Below the pieces are notes generated by a model. The model did not search any database and was not told where the DNA came from. It saw only the letters and a list, made by a program, of their open reading frames with translations. The position numbers and the translations under genes were made by a program. Positions 1 to 6,429 of a DNA stretch of 6,521 bases are shown here, one piece after another. Location: NCBI GenBank assembly GCA_009910795.1, contig VMEE01000026.1, forward strand, positions 1-6,521. The letters are read 5' to 3'. Source of the DNA: Dehalobacter sp. CP. Its GTDB lineage: Bacteria; Bacillota_B; Desulfitobacteriia; Desulfitobacteriales; Syntrophobotulaceae. Position 1 is the stretch's first letter. The number at the start of each line of letters is the position of its first letter.

Positions 1-1086
1 CACCAAACCCGCTTCGATAGCGTCGTTGAGACCGAAGTCGGAGATGATCCATTCAAACAGGCCCTTTTCCGTTGATTTCTTCCCTGTCGGAGCAAACGGT
101 GTGGCAGAAAGATCAAAGCAGCGCCTGATGCGACGGGTCTTGTGAATCCGGTCAAGCCCCTCTATCCATCGCGTGGCTTCTTCAAGATCGATGCCGAGCT
201 GTTCGGCGTCCCTCTTGCTCACCTTTAATTCCGGGCGCTGCCGGTAGGCGTGATGGGCTTCGTCATTGATGACAACGATGTCCCTGAAAGTTGCCAATTT
301 ACCCAGCACCCGCCTGGTAAAGGCCTCGTCGCTTTCCCGACCCTTTTTCATGACGGACCGTTCGGGTTCTTTAAGAGGCATTAAGGTGTGCCAGTTCTCG
401 ACGAGAATAACAGCCTGGTTGAGCTTCTGTCTCAGAGCCTCATTGGGACACATCTTGAACTCATCGTAGACGTTCTTTTCGTGGCCGGGGTAGAGGACCT
501 GCAATCTCTCTTTCACGGTGAGACCCGGCGCCACCAGGAATATCGCCGACGAGAACTCCTTCCTTTTGGGGTACGTGAGGGCATTGAGTGCCTGCCAGGT
601 AATAATCATACCCATGAGCGTGGTTTTCCCTGTTCCTGTTGCCATCTTATTGCAGATGCGCTCCCAGGAACCGCCGTCACCGGGGAGAAATACACCCTGT
701 TTGTATTCGGCCAGACCCTCAACCCACCAGATCAACGTCTCAATGGCTTCAATTTGGCAGAAATAGAAGGGCAGGGGACGAGGGCCGTTCTCCCACCTTC
801 CGTCAAGGAATTCGCCCTTATCATTCCAGTATTCCAGGAGACTACGGGTGACGCTTGTGGTGCCCGGATATCCGGCCTGCCGCCATTCATCCACCCTGGG
901 ACGAATACGGTTGACCATCTCCAGTTCTACCGTCCGCCTTGTGTTTGTCCGAGTGTCAAAGATCTCATATCCGGCGCCGCGCCGTCCCTCTCGTACCCGC
1001 AGCACCCTGCCCCGAGGGTCCTGTTCCCAATGGCATACCGGAATTTCGTAAGGAGAGTTGATGATAAGTGATCGAGGGGCAGACAT
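1..1086 (-). CDS. Type III-like restriction subunit: DEAD/DEAH-box helicase/endonuclease, N-terminal part (cut by window edge)
   Basis: Translating the minus strand from the ATG at 1086 gives 362 open codons running off the left edge, so the 3' part is missing. The protein starts MSAPRSLIINSPYEIP; an NSPxExP opening is typical of large Res-type proteins (BPTD_3080-like restriction endonucleases) that partner Mod methyltransferases. SF2 helicase motifs are in order: a Q-like element around FCQIEAIE (Q111), Walker A ATGTGKT (149-155), motif Ia-like APGLTVKER (186-194), DEAH (275-278) and SATP (327-330). The family couples ATP-dependent translocation on unmethylated DNA to cleavage. The second RecA-like domain and the expected C-terminal nuclease lie outside the window, so nuclease activity is inferred from family and neighbours. 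The ATG is 1 nt after the stop codon of the TOPRIM-like gene, with only a weak AGGT about 10 nt upstream, so translation probably relies on coupling. Helicase assignment is firm; the exact restriction subtype is less so. Confidence 0.9.
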   Translation of the reverse strand, partial: MSAPRSLIINSPYEIPVCHWEQDPRGRVLRVREGRRGAGYEIFDTRTNTRRTVELEMVNRIRPRVDEWRQAGYPGTTSVTRSLLEYWNDKGEFLDGRWENGPRPLPFYFCQIEAIETLIWWVEGLAEYKQGVFLPGDGGSWERICNKMATGTGKTTLMGMIITWQALNALTYPKRKEFSSAIFLVAPGLTVKERLQVLYPGHEKNVYDEFKMCPNEALRQKLNQAVILVENWHTLMPLKEPERSVMKKGRESDEAFTRRVLGKLATFRDIVVINDEAHHAYRQRPELKVSKRDAEQLGIDLEEATRWIEGLDRIHKTRRIRRCFDLSATPFAPTGKKSTEKGLFEWIISDFGLNDAIEAGLV

Positions 1087-1087
1087 C

Positions 1088-1714
1088 TTACACCGGCGAC
1101 CTGTTTTGTCCAGCAAGCCGCAATTCGTGAATCCTCCCGATCGTCCGTTTGAGACTGTCCGCAGCTTCAGACGCCTTCGCCGGTGACCACGACTCCCGAA
1201 CAAAACCGCACAAAGACTGATTGTACATGAGCCCTACCCTGGCTGTAGAATTCCGCCTTGGCAAAAGCGCTTCACGTACAGCCCTTTTCCCGTAGGTCCG
1301 TACAAGATTGAGGAGTGTTGTTTTTGGGTCGTCAAGTGATTCCGGGTGTTCCGTTATTCTATGGACAGGGACTCCGGAAAACTCCGAAAAGCCCTTCCTG
1401 TCAGCCAGAAGCCATGCCTCGATCTCGCGGACAACGACGCGAAAGAGCAAACCGCTCGGAAATATCTTTTTGCCTCTCCAACTATGCAACAGTGTAGCGG
1501 GACAGACCTCCCGATCCAGATCAGTAAGAAGCAGTAAAGGAGAAGTCTTCGCTATGGACGTAAAGGAAGGCAACCTCTCTCGAAGATACGTGTTGCCACG
1601 GCCCCCTAATCTCACCGCAATACTCAAACCCTGATTTTCTTCTTCAATAAGCCGCTCTGCCACAGCTTCGCTCAGGGCATCCTCTGTCGCGACAAAAAGA
1701 TCAATGCCTACCAC
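1088..1714 (-). CDS. TOPRIM-like (DUF4276/RloB-type) protein, putative nuclease effector paired with the ATPase
   Basis: This 208-residue protein has no membrane segment or signal peptide. I read it as TOPRIM-like: an acidic stretch near the N-terminus in FVATEDALSE (E11, D12, E16), then a hydrophobic strand ending in TDLD (D65, D67), matching the Glu plus DxD metal-binding layout of TOPRIM nucleases. A conserved-looking block follows, VVVREIEAWLLAD (93-105), then DDPK (128-131). This E-x-E-A-W-L-L-A-D segment is what I associate with DUF4276/RloB-type proteins encoded beside AAA ATPases; I could not confirm the family by search. The start is GTG at 1714, overlapping the ATPase stop by 7 nt (GTGGTAG), with AGGGG 5 nt upstream. 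It probably acts in the cytoplasm with the ATPase upstream, as in OLD/Gabija or PARIS, where TOPRIM domains cut DNA or tRNA. The substrate here is unknown. An inactive structural TOPRIM fold is the main alternative. Confidence 0.72.
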   Translation of the reverse strand: MVGIDLFVATEDALSEAVAERLIEEENQGLSIAVRLGGRGNTYLRERLPSFTSIAKTSPLLLLTDLDREVCPATLLHSWRGKKIFPSGLLFRVVVREIEAWLLADRKGFSEFSGVPVHRITEHPESLDDPKTTLLNLVRTYGKRAVREALLPRRNSTARVGLMYNQSLCGFVRESWSPAKASEAADSLKRTIGRIHELRLAGQNRSPV

Positions 1715-2880
1715 AGCCGCCCCTGACCAAGTTTGTCTATCTTCGTAGGACGGGTTTGCCGCAACACAACCTCGGCTGCAGATAACCCGGCTTCAAGGCC
1801 TTTCCTTTCCAACTCATTGACCGGTCGAACCAACGTGCCTTCGTGGCTTGGTTCCAACACTACCATGCTTTCAGCATCAATGCCCTTATTGCTGAGCAGT
1901 GCTTCACTGTGAGAGCTGATAATAATCTGCCCCCTTCGCTGTTTGCCCGCTCGCTGAATATTCGCGAGGAGGGCGGGCAACTGCTCGACTACTGCCTCGT
2001 GGAGCGAGAGTTCGGGCTCTTCAATGAGTAGCAGCGGACCGCTTTCAACAAGAGACCAAAGGATGCCGAGAAGCCGCAGCGTGCCGTCAGAGAACTGGTC
2101 TTCCCGCTGCCAGCCTGCATTCGGTCGGTGATGCTCGTAGAGGGCCTCAAGATGCGGCTTACCCGTAACCTCATCCTTATTGAACCGTAGCTCTTTGAAG
2201 TGTGGCACAGCTATTGAGAGGGCCTTACTGATTTTATCCAACCTTGCCTTTCTCGTCTTTTCCGGGCACTTGGCTATGCGCTCAAGGAATCCCTGCCCGA
2301 AGGGGTCATCTTCAAGACGATTGCCGCCGATTGCATCAGAATATTTCAGAAGCTGCGGCACTATATGGAGGTAGGTGATGCCACCGAGAAAATCGACTAT
2401 CTCCCTGAAGCCGGAGCTGGCCCTTGTCTGTTCCAGGTGTGTTTCAGTCAGCAACAGCTTATCTTTCTTGTCCTGCTCATCGGGCCGTCTGATTACAGGT
2501 TCTGTCCTGTCCCGGTGCCACACCTCTTCGTTTTCAACGAGTAGCCTCTGCGCACCTTTCCCCTCCGACTTGAATTCCAGGACGTATCTCCACAAGAAGC
2601 CCTCATCATCAGGGCGTTCGCAGAAGTCAACCTCTATCCTTACCCCAGGATCGCGACGGGCATGAAGACAACGGAGTTTTGTGATCCCACCCCTGTCTTT
2701 TACCGCCTTCTGAAGCCCCCCGCCTGCAGGTTTGCAGACATCACGGAGAAAACGGAACACGTCGAGGAGATTCGATTTACCCGATGCGTTGGGACCCACA
2801 ATATAGGATGTGAGGGCGAGATTGACCTCAGCCTCCTGGAAGTTGCGCCAGTTCTTCAGTTTAAGGCGAGTGATGTACAC
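1708..2880 (-). CDS. AAA/ABC-type ATPase of the RecF/OLD class (AAA_21-like; RloA/AriA-like)
   Basis: This 390-residue ATPase has an SMC/RecF-like start, MYITRLKLKNWRNF, that leads into Walker A GPNASGKS (29-36). A possible Q-loop lies in YLHIVPQ (Q176). A degenerate ABC signature QFSDGTLRL (262-270) is followed by Walker B LLLIEEPELSLH (283-294, catalytic Glu likely E288) and a switch histidine in IIISSHS (H324). The middle (about 60-250) is a family-specific insert, not a long coiled coil, which separates it from SMC and Rad50. No TOPRIM domain is fused at the C-terminus, and the next gene appears to supply it in trans. Such proteins dimerise on ATP and act as sensors or gates in OLD, Gabija, PARIS and RloA systems. 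The start is GTG at 2880, fixed by a strong GGGAGGAGGG ribosome-binding site; the methyltransferase stop is 12 nt upstream. ATPase assignment is very secure; a role in phage defence is inferred from context. Confidence 0.92.
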   Translation of the reverse strand: MYITRLKLKNWRNFQEAEVNLALTSYIVGPNASGKSNLLDVFRFLRDVCKPAGGGLQKAVKDRGGITKLRCLHARRDPGVRIEVDFCERPDDEGFLWRYVLEFKSEGKGAQRLLVENEEVWHRDRTEPVIRRPDEQDKKDKLLLTETHLEQTRASSGFREIVDFLGGITYLHIVPQLLKYSDAIGGNRLEDDPFGQGFLERIAKCPEKTRKARLDKISKALSIAVPHFKELRFNKDEVTGKPHLEALYEHHRPNAGWQREDQFSDGTLRLLGILWSLVESGPLLLIEEPELSLHEAVVEQLPALLANIQRAGKQRRGQIIISSHSEALLSNKGIDAESMVVLEPSHEGTLVRPVNELERKGLEAGLSAAEVVLRQTRPTKIDKLGQGRLW

Positions 2881-2883
2881 AAT

Positions 2884-2893
2884 CCCTCCTCCC
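2884..2893 (-). promoter_or_regulatory. Strong Shine-Dalgarno site for the ATPase gene
   Basis: The minus strand reads GGGAGGAGGG, ending 3 nt before the GTG start at 2880. The GGAGG core (2885-2889) is 4 nt from the start codon, and a second GG-rich register gives a slightly longer spacing. This is the best ribosome-binding site in the operon. It touches the methyltransferase stop codon (TAG, 2895-2893), so ribosomes finishing that gene would clear or reload at this site. It supports the GTG as the real start. Confidence 0.8.
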
Positions 2894-5800
2894 TAGTTGA
2901 GGTCCATTACCTTGAGTGATTCTATGCCGCGGTCGTCGACGATCTTGACGGCAACCCGGCCGTTCTCGCCTGCCTCGAAGGGCAAGGATATGGTTCCATG
3001 AAACTGGGCAAGCAGACTCTCGTTCAGCTCAGCCCGGATATCCTTCTTGAGCCGGTACCACCCATCCTTTTTGCCTGCCATGGGAAAGAAGACCTGCCGG
3101 GGAAAGAGGGAACGGTCGTCATAATCAGTATCGAGGGACCACATGGCAATATTGCTTTTGCCGCCCGATCGCAGTTCTCCCCGTGCCGTATCGAAGTAAT
3201 CGAAGCCGTGGACCTCAACCTGATATTTACCATCCTTGAGCTTTCGAACCTCGACATCCGGTTGTCCCATAAGCCAGAATGATTCATTGTTGGCCCTGGC
3301 TTTTTTGAGATCCTCGGTCAGGAGGTCCGTATTCATCTGTACCTTCAGGGCTGTAATTCCCCTGAGATCATCGATGTCCTTCGCTGCTTCCGGGTCAAAG
3401 GTGAAGGCACAGAAGACGATCATTTTGGGCAATGGAAATAGCTTTTCCGCGTCCCGCATGGCAATCTCGACCTGTCGCTGTTCCAGGGCTGCGTGTTCCG
3501 GACCGAAGCTGACAGCAACCCGCTCGCCCGTTTCTGCCACTGTTCCAACAGCATGGATGTACCGCAGATCAGGTAGAGGCTCAAGATCAGCAAGCTTCAG
3601 TTTTTGCCCGCCCTTGCCTCTGATGCCTGTCTTGATAAGCTCGTCCCGCCACAGCGCCTGTCGCGACGTCTCGCCGGAACGGGCTACGGCAACATCGGCC
3701 CTCGATGCCTGCTGCGCCTCCTCCAAAGCCAGCACAGTCGGAAAAGGTACTGCCTCAACGGTGAACGGACCCGTGATGCGAAGCCGTGTTTTTGATACCT
3801 GGGGCTGGTCATAGAGAATCTCCCGGTCAGCGTGGGCTGCAATAGAGGCGTCCATCTTCTTTTGCATATGCTGTCGGGCCGTGTGAAAGGCCGCAAAAGC
3901 AGCGTGCGCTTCTGCAGGCCATTCCTCCGGAAGATCGAAGGGCACCTCCCACTCCAGCAGTGCAGCCCCTTTCTCGAAATAGAGGATCTCTCCGCTCCGG
4001 CCCCCTTCCGTAACCCTGAATTCAATGGGCTGTCCTTTCAGTGCCTGGTTCAGGTCAATAAGGACCGCCTCGATGGCCGGATGCATGGCCGCATATATTT
4101 CGTCGATCTCAACGTTATTGGCAATCGATTTCAAGGTGACGTGAGGCACGGTTTTGTAGATGAATCCGCCTTTCAGTCCCTCGTTGGGATACTTCAAATC
4201 GTAGTAGTCATAGCTTGCCGTCATAAGCCGCTGTTTGGCGAGCGTAACTGCCACCCGTGACGTATCGCAGGTAATCCACCGTCGCCCCCACTTCTCCGCT
4301 ACAAAGGCCGTAGTCCCGGAACCACAGGTAATATCAAGGACAAGGTCCCCGGGGTCGGTGGTCATAAGGAGACAACGTTCGATGACCAGGTTGTCCGTCT
4401 GAACAACATAACGCTTAGGATCTTGGTTGGAATAGCCTGCACTTCCGGTATCATCCCATACGTTTGTAAGGGTCGAAAGGGGATAATCATCCAAGAACCG
4501 GATGTAGTTTAACTGGGAAGCCAGACCAATAACGCGTCCGGACACCGATAGTCGTTCTATGCCTGTAGGATTCTTGGTCTTCCAGTGTCGAAAAGGACCG
4601 CAATCATAGTCAGTCCCATGGAAGCGGAATACACGTTCATCGGGATGGCCAGGGTCTTGTGAAACTGCAAAACTAAATTGGGCCACTTTCCATTCATGGC
4701 CTTCCCCGTTTCCTTCGCGTGCGGCTTTACTCAGACTCCGATAAGTCACACGGTCATCGAGAATTTCATATTTATAACTCTTGACGTCTCCGATTCCTTT
4801 TTGGAGCCACAGCTGTCTGTATTTGATCGCCTCCTTAGATTTTGTGTACCACAGGATTTTGTCGTGTTCATTGCTTAGAAGCATGTCAGCAGTTCCCGTA
4901 GTAGTCGAATACGATATCTGGCTCACAAAATTGCCTGTCCCAAACACCTCGTCCATGATCTCCCGCACATGATGGAGATTCTCATCGCTGATCTGGACGA
5001 AGATGCTGCCCGTGTCGCTCAGTAATTCCTTTGCCAGGAGGAGCCTGTCTCGCAGGTAGGTCAGGTAGGAGTGGATACCCAGTTCCCAGGTATCCCGGAA
5101 GGCCTTGATCATCTCCGGTTCCTGAGTCAGGTCCTCGTCTTTCCGGTCCTTTACGTCACGCTTGTTCACGAAAGGCTGGAAATTGGAGCCGTATTTGATG
5201 CCGTAGGGAGGATCAATATAGATCATCTGCACCTTTCCGGCCATGCTCTCCTTTTGGATAAGGGAGTTCATGACCAGAAGGGAGTCCCCGGCTATGAGCC
5301 TGTTAGCCCAGTCCCTGTCGTGTTTGTAGTAGTCGATGGCTTCGCGAAGGGGCAGGTTTTCAAAAGGAGCGGACCAGAGATCAGGCTGCACCATGCCGCT
5401 CCCCTTGCCTTTGCCCGCCTTCATCCGCTTCTGCACTTCCGCAAGGATAGTTGCTGGATCGATCCGCTCGTGAACATAGAGGGAGACGGAATCGACCTCG
5501 AAGCTCGTCCGCTCGGCCTTGCCTGCCCACGCAAGGTAGGGTGTCTGCATCCGCTTGAGTTGTTCCAGGGCTTGGCGCATTTCACCCTCATCGCCTGAGC
5601 CGAGGGCATCATCGATAAGGGTTTCGATATCAGCCCTACTGCTATCGAAATTGAGGGTGGGATCAATGTGCGAATCATAGACCCAGGTTGATTTCTCCTC
5701 CGCGCAATCATTGCCCGACGTTACCATACCCACATGGGGATTATTCTTCCGCTTGTCGTCGTAACGATAGCTCAGAACCTGTCTCGCCTCATCCTTGTTG

Positions 5801-5955
5801 ACTCGGGAGACCGCAGTCCTGCTTGTTCGCCTCCCCGGCTGGGCAACGGAATTCTTCCGAAACTGCGGCGCTTCGAGGGCAAAACCGTTATTCTGTTCCG
5901 TTGGCTCAATCGATTCGAGCGGGTCTGACCGCCCTTCCTCAGGATAATCGTCCAT
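2893..5955 (-). CDS. Type III-like site-specific DNA (adenine-N6) methyltransferase, Mod-like
   Basis: This 1020-residue protein should transfer a methyl group from S-adenosylmethionine to adenine N6, protecting host sites from the Res partner encoded downstream. The catalytic motif DPPY (248-251) sits in MIYIDPPYGIKYGS, and the AdoMet motif follows at 541-548 (DITCGSGT). DPPY before motif I is the beta-class order of Mod enzymes. The segment between them, roughly 346-486, is the probable target recognition domain and is markedly AT-richer than the rest. RYVVQTDNLVIERCLL, just before motif I, is also typical of the family. Upstream, WAGKAERTSFEV and LYVHERIDP (within about 145-175) match the N-terminal conserved part of these large Mods. 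Residues 1 to about 60 are polar, probably disordered and likely variable. The C-terminal 400 residues are family-specific and contain no second enzyme domain that I recognise. ATG 5955 is the furthest upstream start possible, because an in-frame TGA lies two codons before it; its ribosome-binding site is weak (GGGATGA). Target sequence unknown. Confidence 0.93.
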   Translation of the reverse strand: MDDYPEEGRSDPLESIEPTEQNNGFALEAPQFRKNSVAQPGRRTSRTAVSRVNKDEARQVLSYRYDDKRKNNPHVGMVTSGNDCAEEKSTWVYDSHIDPTLNFDSSRADIETLIDDALGSGDEGEMRQALEQLKRMQTPYLAWAGKAERTSFEVDSVSLYVHERIDPATILAEVQKRMKAGKGKGSGMVQPDLWSAPFENLPLREAIDYYKHDRDWANRLIAGDSLLVMNSLIQKESMAGKVQMIYIDPPYGIKYGSNFQPFVNKRDVKDRKDEDLTQEPEMIKAFRDTWELGIHSYLTYLRDRLLLAKELLSDTGSIFVQISDENLHHVREIMDEVFGTGNFVSQISYSTTTGTADMLLSNEHDKILWYTKSKEAIKYRQLWLQKGIGDVKSYKYEILDDRVTYRSLSKAAREGNGEGHEWKVAQFSFAVSQDPGHPDERVFRFHGTDYDCGPFRHWKTKNPTGIERLSVSGRVIGLASQLNYIRFLDDYPLSTLTNVWDDTGSAGYSNQDPKRYVVQTDNLVIERCLLMTTDPGDLVLDITCGSGTTAFVAEKWGRRWITCDTSRVAVTLAKQRLMTASYDYYDLKYPNEGLKGGFIYKTVPHVTLKSIANNVEIDEIYAAMHPAIEAVLIDLNQALKGQPIEFRVTEGGRSGEILYFEKGAALLEWEVPFDLPEEWPAEAHAAFAAFHTARQHMQKKMDASIAAHADREILYDQPQVSKTRLRITGPFTVEAVPFPTVLALEEAQQASRADVAVARSGETSRQALWRDELIKTGIRGKGGQKLKLADLEPLPDLRYIHAVGTVAETGERVAVSFGPEHAALEQRQVEIAMRDAEKLFPLPKMIVFCAFTFDPEAAKDIDDLRGITALKVQMNTDLLTEDLKKARANNESFWLMGQPDVEVRKLKDGKYQVEVHGFDYFDTARGELRSGGKSNIAMWSLDTDYDDRSLFPRQVFFPMAGKKDGWYRLKKDIRAELNESLLAQFHGTISLPFEAGENGRVAVKIVDDRGIESLKVMDLN

Positions 5956-5959
5956 TATT

Positions 5960-5994
5960 CATCCCATCAGAGTTTCTGCTATAGCCATCCCATC
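5960..5994. repeat. 9-bp direct repeat CATCCCATC in the leader of the methyltransferase gene
   Basis: CATCCCATC occurs at 5960-5968 and again at 5986-5994, 26 bp apart start to start. On the transcribed strand it reads GATGGGATG. The copy nearer the start overlaps the weak Shine-Dalgarno-like GGGATGA before ATG 5955. It could be an operator or a translational control site, or simply chance. Confidence 0.4.
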
Positions 5995-6052
5995 TGGTTT
6001 CCATCAGTCGATCCAGCACTGCGTTTTCTGCAATCCAAAACATAAACGCACG

Positions 6053-6080
6053 ATTATAATAGCACGCGTTGAGTTGAAAA
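6053..6080 (-). promoter_or_regulatory. Sigma70-like promoter for the four-gene defence operon
   Basis: On the minus strand there is a perfect -10 TATAAT (6058-6053). A -35 candidate TTTTCA (6080-6075) matches TTGACA at four of six positions, with a 16-nt spacer. Transcription would begin near 6046, leaving a leader of about 90 nt before ATG 5955. No other promoter-like sequence is visible between the four genes, which fits a single transcript. The -10 lies within the 8-bp palindrome ATTATAAT (6053-6060), so a -10 also exists on the opposite strand, but without a matching -35. Confidence 0.6.
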
Positions 6081-6237
6081 ACGTACTATTCCTTTTATCT
6101 GTCTTGAGTCATTGACAGCCCCGGAACAATTCCGCCATGCCCGACCGGAATACACCGCGTGCTGGTCGCACCCACCAGTAAAAGGATTGGATGCCCTGCC
6201 TTCATAGGATTACCGCCCGCCTCGCCGCAATGAGGAC

Positions 6238-6280
6238 GGGAGGAATTGGGACACGACAAGGTAAACCTACCTCTCCTCCC
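6238..6280. other. Nested hairpin: 7-bp outer stem enclosing a 5-bp inner hairpin
   Basis: GGGAGGA (6238-6244) pairs perfectly with TCCTCCC (6274-6280). Inside it, AGGTA (6259-6263) pairs with TACCT (6268-6272) around an AACC tetraloop. This leaves a 14-nt 5' internal loop (6245-6258) and a single unpaired base on the 3' side. Two stacked helices with an asymmetric internal loop look more like a folded RNA than a simple terminator. The strand of any transcript is unknown. Confidence 0.4.
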
Positions 6281-6409
6281 AGCATAACCCAAATGGCTCC
6301 GTTTGAACTGCCAAGTCATGCCAGCTACGTGAAGGCTGATACGACCCGGCGTCGGTGGACGACGGCATGTCCCGAAATGATTCAGATGCGGTGCGCCGCA
6401 AGCTCTTGC

Positions 6410-6429
6410 AGGCCGTAGGTCGGCCTTTT
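6410..6429 (+). terminator. Terminator-like hairpin with short T run
   Basis: AGGCCG (6410-6415) and CGGCCT (6421-6426) form a 6-bp GC-rich stem around TAGGT, followed by four T residues on the plus strand. The T run is short and no plus-strand gene ends nearby, so it could instead terminate a transcript crossing this hairpin-rich block or be one of its structural stems. Confidence 0.35.

Noticed and set aside
388..1071. A 227-codon plus-strand open frame opposite the helicase gene
   Set aside because: It is antisense to clear helicase motifs (Walker A, DEAH, SAT) on the minus strand, has no recognisable domain and is a shadow of that gene.
1088..2880. Calling the inner pair a bona fide PARIS, Gabija or Septu system
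   Set aside because: The small protein does not show an AriB (DUF4435) pattern that I can identify, there is no UvrD-like helicase partner as in Gabija, and no HNH motif as in Septu PtuB. Only the general ATPase plus TOPRIM architecture is shared.
1088..2880. Recent insertion of the cassette judged by base composition
   Set aside because: Hand-counted rows in the cassette range from about 45 to 62% GC, and rows in the adjoining helicase gene also vary (47-72%), so composition does not separate them. No terminal repeats or target duplications are visible at the cassette edges.
3236..3814. A 192-codon plus-strand open frame rich in Ser, Arg and Cys
   Set aside because: It lies antisense within the methyltransferase gene; its skewed composition is typical of the reverse frame of a GC-rich gene.
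1..5955. Type I restriction system
   Set aside because: There is no separate HsdS-like specificity gene in the window, and the methyltransferase has the beta-class DPPY-first order with an internal recognition region, which fits a type III-like Mod rather than HsdM.
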